Source: Burkholderia sp. Bp9143
Lineage (GTDB): Bacteria > Pseudomonadota > Gammaproteobacteria > Burkholderiales > Burkholderiaceae
Assembly (NCBI RefSeq): GCF_003853645.1
Contig: NZ_QTPO01000023.1
Span: 1-64,000 of the forward strand
DNA: 64,000 nucleotides
Direction: 5' to 3'
Under the pieces are notes generated by a model, which worked only from the letters and a program-made list of their open reading frames with translations, searched no databases and had not been told where the DNA came from. Numbering within the stretch: the stretch's first letter is position 1; each line of letters starts with the position of its first letter. Shown here piece by piece: positions 17,641-26,980 of this stretch. The position numbers were made by a program, and so were the translations under genes.

Positions 17641-18003
17641 TTACCAGCCGGCCGGCTGCGCATAGCCGCCCGACACGGGCGCGCCGCACACGTAAGCGCG
17701 CTGATAGCGGTCGTAGCAATAGCTCGAGCCGTCGTCCTGGTATTGCGCCTGCTGGTAAGTCGGATAAACCGGCTGCTGGTACGCCGGCGCCTGGTAGTAC
17801 GTCGGCGGCTGATAGGCCGGTGCCTGATACACGGGCGCCTCGTACGCGACGGGCGGATTCATCGCGGACGTCACGATCGCGCCGAGCACCGCGCCGCCGA
17901 TCAGCGCGCCGATGACGGCGCCCCCGTCGCGGCCATGCGCGGACGCCGGGCCTGCCACGGCAAGCGAACCGGCGAGGACACATACTGCGGCAATCTTTTT
18001 CAT
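17641..18003 (-). CDS. Small secreted Tyr/Gln/Pro-rich protein with glycine zipper
   Basis: A 120-residue exported protein. It has a Sec signal peptide (MKKIAAVCVLAGSLAVAGPASA), then a glycine-zipper-like hydrophobic segment GGAVIGALIGGAVLGAI. A run of YQAPAYQPPTYYQAPAYQQP-type repeats follows, and the C-terminal part has two Cys (SYCYDRYQRAYVC) likely to form a disulfide. Proteins of this layout sit in the envelope of Burkholderia; the function is unknown. The ribosome site GGGAG lies before ATG 18003. The gene converges on the small lipoprotein gene and shares its terminator. Confidence 0.75.
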   Translation of the reverse strand: MKKIAAVCVLAGSLAVAGPASAHGRDGGAVIGALIGGAVLGAIVTSAMNPPVAYEAPVYQAPAYQPPTYYQAPAYQQPVYPTYQQAQYQDDGSSYCYDRYQRAYVCGAPVSGGYAQPAGW

Positions 18004-18159
18004 GATGAACTCCCACGCGAAGTGGTACTGGATGCGATGCATTGTGGCTGCCAGTGGCCGTAATAGATGCAGCAAGTGGTAACGCGCCATTACGGGTATC
18101 GCGCACGCCGAAACGCGGCACCGCCGTGCTACGATTTTCGGCACACAGGAGACGCCGTC

Positions 18160-18540
18160 ATGCAGCCCGAAACCGCCCGCCGTTTCGATACCGAATTCGC
18201 GCCGCGCATTGCGCAGGCGATCGCCGCCTTCTTCGCCGATCACGTGCTGACCGACGTCGTCCCGTACGGCGGGCATGGGCAACCGACGCGCGTGCAGATC
18301 CGCAGCGCGCCGCACGAGCACGTGAGCGGCTTCGTGCATCCGCTGAACCTCGAGCTGACCTGGGACACCGACGAGATCGAACGGCTGATGGCGCCCGACG
18401 GGCCCGTGCGGTTCGAGCACTACCTGAGCGCGCTGCCGAGAAAGTTGACCGCATGGCAAGGTGCGCGCGACATCGATCTCGCGTCGCGCACGCAGGCCGA
18501 CCCGCTCGTGCGGCTCGGTGGCCTCGACTTCGAAGGCTGA
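18160..18540 (+). CDS. Hypothetical protein, DUF5594-like
   Basis: A 126-residue soluble protein that I recall as a Burkholderia-restricted family (DUF5594), though the name rests on memory. It begins MQPETARRFDTEFAPRIAQA and contains VVPYGGHGQPTRVQIRS and HPLNLELTWDTDEIERL. The start at 18160 has AGGAG eight bases upstream; the open frame extends further left without a site. No signal peptide and no catalytic motif. Confidence 0.65.
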   Translation: MQPETARRFDTEFAPRIAQAIAAFFADHVLTDVVPYGGHGQPTRVQIRSAPHEHVSGFVHPLNLELTWDTDEIERLMAPDGPVRFEHYLSALPRKLTAWQGARDIDLASRTQADPLVRLGGLDFEG

Positions 18541-18732
18541 AGGCACGCGCCGGCCGACGGCCCGCGGCCGTCGGTGTCGGCGTCGCGCGATGCGGCCCGG
18601 TGATACACTCGACCGGTCCCGCTTCGGCCCCGCCAGGCCGGCCGGGCCGTTCACCGCCGCCTCCACCCGCAAGCATGGTTGCGCACGCAACCGGCGCCCG
18701 GGCGCGCGGACAACCACGCTTTCGCTCCCGTC

Positions 18733-20100
18733 ATGAACGCCGATACCGGCCTGCCGCTTCCGCAACGCTACTGGGCGATCGTCTGCGTCGCACTGGGCAT
18801 CACGCTCGCCGTGCTCGACGGGGCCATCGCGAACGTCGCGCTGCCAACGATCGCGCGCGACCTGCACGCGTCCGATGCCGCCTCGATCTGGATCGTCAAC
18901 GCGTACCAGCTCGCGGTCACGATCACGCTGCTGCCGCTCGCGTCGCTCGGCGAACGCGTCGGCTATCGCCGCATCTACATCGCGGGGCTTGCGCTGTTCA
19001 CCGCGGCATCGCTCGGCTGCGCGCTCGCCGGGTCGCTGCCGATGCTCGCCGTGATGCGCGTGATCCAGGGGTTCGGTGCGGCCGGCATCATGAGCGTCAA
19101 CGCGGCGCTCGTGCGGATGATCTACCCGTCGTCGATGCTCGGGCGCGGGCTGTCGATCAACGCGATGGTGGTCGCGCTGTCGTCGGCGATCGGCCCGACG
19201 GTCGCGTCGGCGATCCTGTCGTTCGCGTCGTGGCCGTGGCTGTTCGCGGTCAACGTGCCGATCGGCATCGCCGCGGTGCTCGGCAGCCTCCGTGCGCTGC
19301 CGGCCAACCCGCTGCACGACGCGCCGTACGACTTTCCGAGCGCGCTGATGAACGCCTGCGTGTTCGGCCTGCTGATCATGGCCGTCGACGGGCTCGGTCA
19401 CGGCGAAAACCACGCGTATGTCGCGGCCGAGCTGGCCGTCGCGTTCGGCGTCGGCTACTTCTTCGTGAAGCGCCAGCTGTCGCAGCCGGCGCCGCTGCTG
19501 CCGGTCGACCTGATGCGCATCCCGATGTTCGCGCTGTCGATCTGCACGTCGGTCGCGTCGTTCACGTCGCAGATGCTCGCGTTCGTCGCGCTGCCGTTCT
19601 GGCTGCAGCATTCGCTCGGCTTCTCGCAGGTCGAGACCGGCCTCTACATGACACCGTGGCCGCTCGTGATCGTATTCGCCGCGCCGCTCGCCGGCGTGCT
19701 GTCGGATCGCTACTCGGCCGGCATCCTCGGCGGAATCGGGCTCGCGCTGTTCGCGGCCGGGCTGCTGTCGCTCGCGACGATCGGCGCGCACCCGGGCACC
19801 GTCGACATCGTGTGGCGGATGGCGCTGTGCGGCGCGGGCTTCGGGCTGTTCCAGTCGCCGAACAACCGCGCGATGCTGTCGTCGGCACCGCGCGAGCGCA
19901 GCGGCGGCGCGGGCGGGATGCTGAGCACGGCGCGCCTGACGGGCCAGACGCTCGGTGCCGCGCTCGTCGCACTGATTTTCGGGCTGGCGCCCGACCGCGG
20001 GCCGACGATCGCGCTCTATGTCGCCACGGTGTTCGCGGCGGTCGCCGCGGTGGTCAGCATGCTGCGCATCGCGTCGCCGCGGCCCGACGCGGCGAGCTGA
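18733..20100 (+). CDS. MFS drug efflux transporter, DHA2 (EmrB/QacA-type) family
   Basis: A 455-residue inner-membrane proton antiporter with the 14-helix DHA2 layout. Visible signatures are the first-helix motif LAVLDGAIANVALPTIARDL, the motif A-like loop LGERVGYRRIYI, motif C-like GAAGIMSVNAALVR and ALSSAIGPTVAS, and a later SNRAM-like segment SPNNRAMLSSAPRERSG. The start at ATG 18733 avoids an 18-residue hydrophilic extension at 18679 that is unlike the family. Substrates of such pumps are usually cationic dyes, biocides or antibiotics; none can be named here. No regulator lies adjacent. Confidence 0.85.
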   Translation: MNADTGLPLPQRYWAIVCVALGITLAVLDGAIANVALPTIARDLHASDAASIWIVNAYQLAVTITLLPLASLGERVGYRRIYIAGLALFTAASLGCALAGSLPMLAVMRVIQGFGAAGIMSVNAALVRMIYPSSMLGRGLSINAMVVALSSAIGPTVASAILSFASWPWLFAVNVPIGIAAVLGSLRALPANPLHDAPYDFPSALMNACVFGLLIMAVDGLGHGENHAYVAAELAVAFGVGYFFVKRQLSQPAPLLPVDLMRIPMFALSICTSVASFTSQMLAFVALPFWLQHSLGFSQVETGLYMTPWPLVIVFAAPLAGVLSDRYSAGILGGIGLALFAAGLLSLATIGAHPGTVDIVWRMALCGAGFGLFQSPNNRAMLSSAPRERSGGAGGMLSTARLTGQTLGAALVALIFGLAPDRGPTIALYVATVFAAVAAVVSMLRIASPRPDAAS

Positions 20101-20122
20101 CGCCGCGCGCCGCGTCCGCGCG

Positions 20123-20704
20123 TCATGCGGCGTCGAGCGCGTCCATCACGAAGCGCACACGCGCCTTCACGCTCACGCGCGGCAGTTCGATCAGCCGATA
20201 GCCGTACGCCGTATAGCACTGGACCATCGCGTCGTAGGTGCGCACGGCCTCCGCGAAATCCTGCCGGCGCTCGGTGTCCTGCGCGTAGATCTCGGGCCAC
20301 GGCGGCGCGATGAACACGCGCCGGTGATAGCGGAAGCGCCGTGCCGCGGCCTCCGCGTGCGCGGGCACCGCGAGGCCTGTCAGCCGCAGGTAGCCGATCA
20401 CGTCCGGTACGCCGCGATCGAAGAACACGGGCCCGCGCGCGCATCGCGCGAGATGGTACGAACGCATCTCCCAGTTCAGCATCTGCTCGGCGAACGCGGC
20501 CCGGTCGCGCCACGGCAGCGCCGGGCCGTCGATCGCCATCTGGTCGCGGATCACGCCGCGCCCGGCCTCGTGCGAGCGCGCGAAACCGGTACGCTCGAGC
20601 GCATCGAGCAACGTGCTCTTGCCGGAACCGGGGCCGCCCGTGACGATGAAGAAGCGAGCGGCCGCTTCAGCCGCCGCGACGCCCTCCTCCACGCGCTCAG
20701 ACAT
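20123..20704 (-). CDS. AAA-family ATPase / nucleotide kinase-like protein overlapping otsA
   Basis: A 193-residue P-loop protein. The Walker A segment reads VTGGPGSGKSTLLDAL (about residues 20-35). A Walker-B-like FFDRGVPDVIGYL follows in the middle, a layout typical of the AAA_28 group of small predicted kinases. The ATG at 20704 lies inside the end of otsA, overlapping its stop by eight bases, so the two are translationally linked. Its substrate is unknown. The link with trehalose-6-phosphate synthesis is only positional. Confidence 0.75.
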   Translation of the reverse strand: MSERVEEGVAAAEAAARFFIVTGGPGSGKSTLLDALERTGFARSHEAGRGVIRDQMAIDGPALPWRDRAAFAEQMLNWEMRSYHLARCARGPVFFDRGVPDVIGYLRLTGLAVPAHAEAAARRFRYHRRVFIAPPWPEIYAQDTERRQDFAEAVRTYDAMVQCYTAYGYRLIELPRVSVKARVRFVMDALDAA

Positions 20705-22118
20705 GCGCGGCCCGCCGGCCCGCGCGCTGCGTGACCGACGCGGCCGCCGCGACGCTGCGCAGGTCGGCGACGAACGTGTCGCGCCAGACCGACAGGTTGT
20801 TCTCGTGCAGCCGCGCGAGGTTCTCTTCGTGCCGCGCCTGCCGCTCCGCAAGCGGCATCGACAGCGCGCGCTCGAGCGCATCGGCCATCTGCGACAGGTC
20901 GTACGGATTGACGAGCAGCGCGCCCGTCAGCTCGGCCGCGGCTCCCGCGAACTCCGACAGCACGAGCACGCCCGGATCGGCCGGGTCCTGCGACGCGACA
21001 TATTCCTTCGCGACCAGATTCATCCCGTCGCGCAGCGGCGTCACGTAGCCGACCTGCGACATTCGGAAGAACGCCATCAGCAGATTGCGCTCGTACTTGC
21101 GGTTCAGGTACTGGATCGGCGTCCAGTCGAGTTGCGAAAAGCGGCCGTTGATGCGGCCGGCCTCGCCTTCGAGCGTTTCGCGAATGCGCTGGTAGGTCTG
21201 CACGTCGGCGCGCGTCGGCGGCGCGATCTGCACGAGCGACACGCGCCCCTGCCAGCCCGGCGCGTTGGCGAGCATCCGCTCGAACGACTGGAAGCGTTCG
21301 ACGAGTCCCTTCGAATAGTCGAGCCGGTCGACGCTCATCACGAGCTTGCGGCCACCGAGCGCGTCGCGCAGCGTCTTCACCGGCTTGCGCGAGCCGTACT
21401 GGACGGCCGCCTCGGCGATCGCATCCGGATGCACGCCGATCGGATAGGCGGCGACCTTCACGACGCGGCCGTGCGCATGCAGCATCCCGTCGTCGCTCGC
21501 CGCGCCGATGCCGCGCCGCTCGACGTAGTCGGTGAACGCCTGCTTGTCGGCATCGGTCTGGAAACCCGCGATGTCGTACGCGCACATGAATTTCACGAGC
21601 TCCTCGTGCGGCGGCACGACGCGTAGCATGTCGGGCGACGGAAACGGAATGTGCAGGAAGAAGCCGATCGGGTTCTTCACGCCGAGTTCGCGCAGGCAAT
21701 GCGCGAACGGCAGCAGGTGATAGTCGTGCACCCAGATCAGGTCGTCGGGCCGCAGCAGCGCGGCGAGCTGCTTCGCGAGCATCGCGTTCACGCGCAGATA
21801 GCCGGCGTACTCCTGCCGGTCGAAGCGCGCGAGATCGCCGCGGTAGTGGAACACCGGCCACAGCGTCGCGTTCGAGAAGCCGCGGTAGTACTGATCGTAG
21901 TCGCGCCGGGTCAGCCCGAGCGTCGCGTACGTGACGTTGCCGTCCCGCTGGATCGCGGGTGCGGCGTCGGGCGTACCGACGATCTCGCCGTTCCAGCCGA
22001 ACCAGACGCCGCCGGTTTCCTTCAGCGCGTCCATCACGCCGACCGCGAGGCCGCCTGCGCTCGGGCGCGTGTCCTCGCCGGCGGCGACACGGTTCGATAC
22101 CACGATCAATCTGCTCAT
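20697..22118 (-). CDS. otsA: Alpha,alpha-trehalose-phosphate synthase (UDP-forming)
   Basis: A 473-residue GT20 glycosyltransferase that joins UDP-glucose and glucose-6-phosphate to make trehalose-6-phosphate, an osmo- and stress protectant precursor. Conserved segments are IVVSNRVA at the start, WVHDYHLLPFA, HIPFPSPDMLR, the sugar-binding VDRLDYSKGL, and PLRDGMNLVAKEYVA. The length matches the family. The start at ATG 22118 has a GGAGGGG site; the upstream frame extension lacks family sequence. No otsB phosphatase gene lies within the window, so the second step must be encoded elsewhere. It is followed by, and overlaps, the AAA ATPase gene. Confidence 0.93.
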   Translation of the reverse strand: MSRLIVVSNRVAAGEDTRPSAGGLAVGVMDALKETGGVWFGWNGEIVGTPDAAPAIQRDGNVTYATLGLTRRDYDQYYRGFSNATLWPVFHYRGDLARFDRQEYAGYLRVNAMLAKQLAALLRPDDLIWVHDYHLLPFAHCLRELGVKNPIGFFLHIPFPSPDMLRVVPPHEELVKFMCAYDIAGFQTDADKQAFTDYVERRGIGAASDDGMLHAHGRVVKVAAYPIGVHPDAIAEAAVQYGSRKPVKTLRDALGGRKLVMSVDRLDYSKGLVERFQSFERMLANAPGWQGRVSLVQIAPPTRADVQTYQRIRETLEGEAGRINGRFSQLDWTPIQYLNRKYERNLLMAFFRMSQVGYVTPLRDGMNLVAKEYVASQDPADPGVLVLSEFAGAAAELTGALLVNPYDLSQMADALERALSMPLAERQARHEENLARLHENNLSVWRDTFVADLRSVAAAASVTQRAGRRAAHV

Positions 22119-22268
22119 GCGGCTTCCCCTCCTCGATTCGATTGGATGACGCGCGGCGCGCGCCAAGGCGGACGCGACGGCCCGAAGGCAGTCGCGCGGC
22201 GATTCAGATGTGAGCGATGCAACAAAGCGCGCAATGAAATGCGGCAGCGGAATGCAACGGTGACGGGC

Positions 22269-22466
22269 TCAAGCGTCCTGCTCCTGGCCGAGGTCGCGTT
22301 GATAGTCGAGCCCTTCCGGGCGTGCGCCGCCCTGGTTGTGATCGCCGTCGTGCGGCGTCTCGTCGGGCGCGCCGGCCGGCGGTGTGGCCGGCGCGTCGGT
22401 CTGCGGACGCGGGCGCTCGGCACCCGCATCGGGCGGCCGGGGAGAAAAGCGTTTCGAACGGCGCAT
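22269..22466 (-). CDS. Small hypothetical hydrophilic protein
   Basis: A 65-residue frame rich in Pro, Asp, Gly and Arg, beginning MRRSKRFSPRPPDAG and ending PEGLDYQRDLGQEQDA. The tail looks like a conserved short Burkholderia protein, but I cannot name it. No clear ribosome site precedes the ATG and a longer frame exists upstream. It lies ahead of otsA on the same strand. Confidence 0.4.
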   Translation of the reverse strand: MRRSKRFSPRPPDAGAERPRPQTDAPATPPAGAPDETPHDGDHNQGGARPEGLDYQRDLGQEQDA

Positions 22467-22760
22467 GGCTGGGTGTCTCATATGCAGCGCGGCTCGGAGC
22501 CGTCGTAGAAACATTCCATAACTAAATAGTCTAGGTCGCTTCCGCGCATGCCACGGTAACAATACCCTTCAATTTGTAACGTTTCGACCCCGGCTCAACC
22601 ATCTGTCCGACAATAGCGCCGCGCGTGCGCGCGCGAACCGCCGCCCGGCGATTTGTCAAAGCTTTGCAGTTTTCCTATGACAATTGCGAAACAATGATGC
22701 GGCAAGGGGGCGCGCACGCGTCGCCGCTCACCCAGACAGGACTTGCACTCAGGGATGAAC

Positions 22761-23306
22761 ATGCGTTTCGAACCGCCGCGCCGGGCCATGCCGGCGCGCA
22801 TCGTGCTGGCCGCGATCGCCACGGCCGCACTGCTGTCCGGCTGCAACTCGCTGTACAGCGAAGGCGCAACTGCTAGCGCCGGTATCGCGGGCGCCGCGAT
22901 TGCTTCCAAGGTCACGAACAACGCCGCCGTCGCGACGGGCATCGGCCTCGGCGCCGTCGCCGGCGCACGTGCGGGCGTCCAGTACACGCAGCGCGTCGCG
23001 CACCGCTACACGCAGGAACAGATCGCGAAAGCGGCCGGCCCGCTCGACGTCGGCGGCGTCGCGCCATGGACCACGCACCATTCGTTCCCGATCGAGGACG
23101 ACGAACAGGGCCGCGTGACGGTCAGCCGGATGCTCAGCATCGGCCCGCTCGACTGCAAGGAAATCGTGTTCGCGGTCGACACGCCCGCGAAGGCCGACAA
23201 GGCCGCGCAGTCGGCGTTCTACGTCGCCACGATCTGCCGCGACGGTCCGGTGTGGAAATGGGCGTCGGCGGAACCGGCGACCGAACGCTGGGGCGCGCTG
23301 CAATGA
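22761..23306 (+). CDS. Glycine-zipper lipoprotein, first of a tandem pair
   Basis: A 181-residue predicted lipoprotein: signal peptide ending in the lipobox LLSGC, then a Gly/Ala-rich hydrophobic segment (AGIAGAAIASKV...ATGIGLGAVAGARAG). A soluble C-terminal domain ends in a motif WKWASAEPATERWGALQ that is repeated almost exactly in the next gene. Two ATGs lie six bases apart; the second (22761) has AGGG at the right distance. Its stop overlaps the next start (ATGA), so the two are co-translated. Envelope location is likely; function unknown. Confidence 0.75.
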   Translation: MRFEPPRRAMPARIVLAAIATAALLSGCNSLYSEGATASAGIAGAAIASKVTNNAAVATGIGLGAVAGARAGVQYTQRVAHRYTQEQIAKAAGPLDVGGVAPWTTHHSFPIEDDEQGRVTVSRMLSIGPLDCKEIVFAVDTPAKADKAAQSAFYVATICRDGPVWKWASAEPATERWGALQ

Positions 23307-23797
23307 GCGTCGCGATCCGTATCGCGGCGATCGGCGCGCTGTGCGCGGCCAGCGCCGCGCTGTCGGGCTGCGGCTCGGTCGGCGCGGCGAGCGGTGCGCT
23401 CGCCGGCGCGGCGACGGGCCTCGTCACCGCGAACCCGGCCGTCGGCGTCGGTGTCGGGATCGCCGTGCAGGCGGCGACCGACGAGGCCGTCCACCGCACG
23501 ATGAAGCAGCTCCATCAGAATCAGCAGGATGCGATCGCGCAGGCGGCCGGCAGCCTGGCCGTCGGCGAGGTGAAGCCGTGGAAGGTGAAAAACACGCTGC
23601 CGCTGGAAAACGGCGAAGGTGAGGTGCTCGTCACGCGCGCATACTCGACGCCGCTTGCGCTGTGCAAGGAATTCGCTTTCTCGGTGAAGGACGGCGACAA
23701 GGCCGACTGGTACTTCGCGAATGTGTGCCAGCAAGGCACGCACTGGAAGTGGGCGTCGGCCGAACCGGCGGTCGACCGCTGGGGCAACCTGCAGTAG
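23303..23797 (+). CDS. Glycine-zipper lipoprotein, second of a tandem pair
   Basis: A 164-residue paralogue of the preceding gene. The lipobox reads ALSGC, then a Gly/Ala segment (ASGALAGAATGLVTANPAVGVGVGI). The C-terminal domain shares the layout IAQAAG-x-L-x-VG-x-V-x-PW-x2 and the end WKWASAEPAVDRWGNLQ. The ATG overlaps the upstream stop by four bases. The pair probably forms one envelope complex or reflects a duplication; no known function. Confidence 0.75.
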   Translation: MSVAIRIAAIGALCAASAALSGCGSVGAASGALAGAATGLVTANPAVGVGVGIAVQAATDEAVHRTMKQLHQNQQDAIAQAAGSLAVGEVKPWKVKNTLPLENGEGEVLVTRAYSTPLALCKEFAFSVKDGDKADWYFANVCQQGTHWKWASAEPAVDRWGNLQ

Positions 23798-23862
23798 CGA
23801 TGCGCGGCGCCAGACAGGCGCGGCGCATGCGGATGCCGGGCCAGACGGCCCGGCTCGGCGGT

Positions 23863-25200
23863 TCAGGACTCGACGTCCTCGAGACTGAAGATTTCGGTCT
23901 GGTCGTTGTACGAGAAGATCTCGCCGTAACGGCCCCAGTCGATCACCGCGTCGAGCGTTTCCTCGGCCGCGCCGTCCGACAGGAAATCCTCCAGCTCCTG
24001 CTCGAAGCGCACGCGCGGCGCGCGATGGCCCGGGCGCTCGTTCAGCACCTTCTTGATCCGCGCGGCGAGCGGCACGTGCTTCAGCAGGTGATCCGCGAAC
24101 ATCAGCTTGCGTTCCTGCGTGCCGAATTCCGCGAACACGCGCCCCGGCGGCGTCAGGAACACGTCCCCTTCCCGCACGTCGGCGAAGCCGAGGTACTGCA
24201 GCACTTCGGCGATCGGGAACAGGTCGTCGACCTCCAGGTGCAGCGTGCGCGCGATTTCAGGCATGTCGGCGCGGCCGTGGTACGGCGCCATCGCGAGCGT
24301 CTCGATCAGGCCGGCCATCAGGTTGGTCGACACCTGCGGCAGCCAGCTGCCGAGCTCCAGCCCCTTCTTCGTCGCCTCGCCGGTCTGGCGCGCGGTCATC
24401 TTCGCGTAGATGTCGTCGACGAGCTTGCGGAAGGCCGGGTCGAGGCGGTTGCGCGGATGCTTGAACGGCACCTTGATCTCGGCGATCACGCGGCCCGGGT
24501 TCGACGACAGCACGAGAATGCGGTCACACATGAACACCGCTTCCTCGATGTTGTGCGTGACGATCAGCACCGACTTGATCGGCATGCGGCCTTGCGTCCA
24601 CAGGTCGAGCAGGTCGGTACGCAGCGTTTCGGCGGTCAGCACGTCGAGCGCGGAAAACGGCTCGTCCATCAGCAGGATCGTCGGGTCGACGACGAGCGCG
24701 CGCGCGAAGCCCACGCGCTGACGCATGCCGCCCGACAGCTCGCGCGGATACGCGTTCTCGAAGCCGTCGAGACCGATCAGGTCGATCGCGGCGAGCGCGC
24801 GTTCGCGCCGCTCGCGTGCGCCGACACCAAGCGCCTCCAGCCCGGCTTCCACGTTCTGCAGCACGGTCAGCCACGGGAACAGCGCGAAAGTCTGGAACAC
24901 CATCGCGACGCCTTCGGCCGGGCCGGTCAGCGGCTTGCCGAGGTAGGTCACGTCACCGCCGGTCGGCTCGATCAGCCCCGCGATGATCCGCAGCAGCGTG
25001 GACTTGCCCGACCCGGAGCGGCCGAGCAGCCCGATGATCTCGCCTTCGCGCAGCGACAGGTTCGCGTCGTCGAGCACGAGCAGTTCGCCCTGCGTCTTGT
25101 TGAAGCCGCGGCAGACGTGATCGACGCGCAGGATTTCCTCACCGAGGCGCGGCGGCTGGGACGTCTGGACGGGGGCGTTTACAGCATTCGGATTGTGCAT
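23863..25200 (-). CDS. NitT/TauT-type ABC transporter ATP-binding protein with C-terminal AAA-associated domain
   Basis: A 445-residue ABC ATPase. Walker A is GLLGRSGSGKSTLLRI, the signature is ELSGGMRQRVGFARALV, and Walker B is ILLMDEPFSALDVLTAETLR, all in the first 260 residues. This part is most like nitrate/sulfonate/taurine importers. The remaining 180 residues form the AAA-associated C-terminal domain seen in some of these (it includes DDLFPIAEVLQYLGFADV). The gene starts 22 bases after the fused permease. No substrate-binding protein gene is present, so either it lies elsewhere or the system is unusual. Substrate not predictable. Confidence 0.85.
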   Translation of the reverse strand: MHNPNAVNAPVQTSQPPRLGEEILRVDHVCRGFNKTQGELLVLDDANLSLREGEIIGLLGRSGSGKSTLLRIIAGLIEPTGGDVTYLGKPLTGPAEGVAMVFQTFALFPWLTVLQNVEAGLEALGVGARERRERALAAIDLIGLDGFENAYPRELSGGMRQRVGFARALVVDPTILLMDEPFSALDVLTAETLRTDLLDLWTQGRMPIKSVLIVTHNIEEAVFMCDRILVLSSNPGRVIAEIKVPFKHPRNRLDPAFRKLVDDIYAKMTARQTGEATKKGLELGSWLPQVSTNLMAGLIETLAMAPYHGRADMPEIARTLHLEVDDLFPIAEVLQYLGFADVREGDVFLTPPGRVFAEFGTQERKLMFADHLLKHVPLAARIKKVLNERPGHRAPRVRFEQELEDFLSDGAAEETLDAVIDWGRYGEIFSYNDQTEIFSLEDVES

Positions 25201-25222
25201 CGCGTTTCGCTCTCAATCGGTC

Positions 25223-26980
25223 TCAGTCGAGCCGCAGCTTCGCTTCGGCGAAGGCATACAGCGGGCGCCACAGCAGGCGGTTGAACAGGGTGACGAACAG
25301 GGACATCACGGCGATGCCCAAAATGATCTTCGGAAAGTCGCCGGCCGCGGTGGTCTGCGCGATATACGCGCCGAGGCCGTGCGCCTCGATCTTGGTCGTG
25401 CCCCACTGCACCGCTTCCGACACGATGCTCGCGTTCCACGCGCCGCCCGATGCGGTGATCGCGCCGGTCACGTAGTACGGGAAGATGCCGGGCAGGATCG
25501 CCTGGCGCCACCACTGCCAGCCGCGAATCCGGAAGTTCGTCGCAGCTTCGCGATAGTCGTTCGGATAGGACGTCGCGCCCGCGATCACGTTGAACAGGAT
25601 ATACCACTGCGTGCCGAGCACGATCAGCGGCGACAGCCAGATGTCGGGGTTCAGGTGGAAGCGCGCGATCACGATCACGAACACCGGAAACAGCAGGTTC
25701 GCCGGGAACGCGGCAAGGAACTGCGCGAGCGGCTGCAGCTTCTCGGCCAGCCTCGGGCGCAGCCCGACCCACACGCCGATCGGCACCCAGATCACGGACG
25801 CGATCGAGATCAGCACGACCACGCGCAGCAGCGTGATGAGCCCGAGCACGACGACGTGGCCGACCTCGGCCATGGTCACGCCGGTCGCGACGAAGCTGAC
25901 GACGCGCCACACGATATAGGCCGTGCCGAGCAGCACGAGCACCGCCCAAGCGATGTCGACGGTGCGCGACGCCTTCTTCTCGACTTTCGGCAGCGTGAAG
26001 CGCATCGCGCCAGACAGCGGCAGGCGCAGCGGAATCCGCGCGGCTTTCGCGAAGAACCAGCCGGCCGGCACGAGCAGTTGATGAATCAGGCGCGTGCGGC
26101 GCACGAGGTCGAGCAGCCAGGATTGCGGCGCATCGCCCGACGCGGTGTTCTCCATCCGGAACTTGTCGGCCCACGCGATCAGCGGGCGGAACAGGAACTG
26201 GTCGTACGCGAGGATCACGACCGTCATCGTCAGGATCACCCAGCCGATCGCGCCGTGGTTCTTGTCCGAGATCGCCTGCGCGAGATATGCGCCGATGCCC
26301 GGCAGCGTAATGGTCTGGTTGCCGACGGTGATGGCTTCCGATGCGACGACGAAGAACCAGCCGCCCGACATCGACATCATCATGTTCCAGATCAGCCCCG
26401 GCATCGAGAACGGCACCTCGAGCTTCCAGAAGCGCTGCCACGACGTCAGGTGGAAGCCGCGCGACACTTCGTCCAGATCGCGCGGCACCGTGCGCAGCGA
26501 CTGGTAGAAGCTGAACGTCATGTTCCACGCCTGGCTCGTGAAGATCGCGAAGATCGCCGCCAGTTCGGCGCCGAGCACGCGGCTCGGGAACAGCGCGAGA
26601 AAGAACGTGACCGTAAACGAGATGAACCCGAGCACCGGCACCGACTGCAGGATGTCGAGGATCGGGATCAGCACCATGCCGGCGCGGCGGCTTTTCGCCG
26701 CGAGCGTGCCGTACACCAGCGTGAACACGAGCGACGCGACCATCGCGGCGAGCATCCGCAGCGTGGTGCGCAACGCGTATTCGGGCAGGTTTGACGGATC
26801 GAGCGAGATCTTCTGGGTCTGAAGGGTCCCGATCGGCGCCATCGTTTCATGAAAACCGACGACCGCCATCGCGATCAGGCAGATGATCAGCGGGAACGCG
26901 ATGAAGTCCCACCGGTTCGGCAGAACGCGCCACGCGGACGCGTTGGCGGTCCGGTTCGGATTGAAGAATCCGACGTCCAT
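25223..26980 (-). CDS. Duplicated (fused) ABC transporter permease, NitT/TauT type
   Basis: A 585-residue inner-membrane protein made of two TauC/SsuC-like permease halves. Each half has about six helices. The first half carries the EAA-like loop around YQSLRTVPRDLDEVSRGFHL, the second around NVIAGATSYPNDYREAATNFRI. The fusion gives one chain where most systems use two identical subunits, and pairs with the large ATPase encoded next. A GGGGAGGG site precedes the ATG. The region upstream contains a perfect 13-base tandem repeat that could be an operator. Confidence 0.85.
   Translation of the reverse strand: MDVGFFNPNRTANASAWRVLPNRWDFIAFPLIICLIAMAVVGFHETMAPIGTLQTQKISLDPSNLPEYALRTTLRMLAAMVASLVFTLVYGTLAAKSRRAGMVLIPILDILQSVPVLGFISFTVTFFLALFPSRVLGAELAAIFAIFTSQAWNMTFSFYQSLRTVPRDLDEVSRGFHLTSWQRFWKLEVPFSMPGLIWNMMMSMSGGWFFVVASEAITVGNQTITLPGIGAYLAQAISDKNHGAIGWVILTMTVVILAYDQFLFRPLIAWADKFRMENTASGDAPQSWLLDLVRRTRLIHQLLVPAGWFFAKAARIPLRLPLSGAMRFTLPKVEKKASRTVDIAWAVLVLLGTAYIVWRVVSFVATGVTMAEVGHVVVLGLITLLRVVVLISIASVIWVPIGVWVGLRPRLAEKLQPLAQFLAAFPANLLFPVFVIVIARFHLNPDIWLSPLIVLGTQWYILFNVIAGATSYPNDYREAATNFRIRGWQWWRQAILPGIFPYYVTGAITASGGAWNASIVSEAVQWGTTKIEAHGLGAYIAQTTAAGDFPKIILGIAVMSLFVTLFNRLLWRPLYAFAEAKLRLD

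Noticed and set aside
17641..19791. Minus-strand frame of 716 residues across the MFS region
   Set aside because: Only its last 120 residues are a real gene (17641-18003). The rest is Arg/His/Gln-rich shadow of the DHA2 transporter.
25193..26794. Plus-strand frame of 533 residues antisense to the ABC permease
   Set aside because: Low-complexity shadow; the permease on the other strand has clear helices and family loops.
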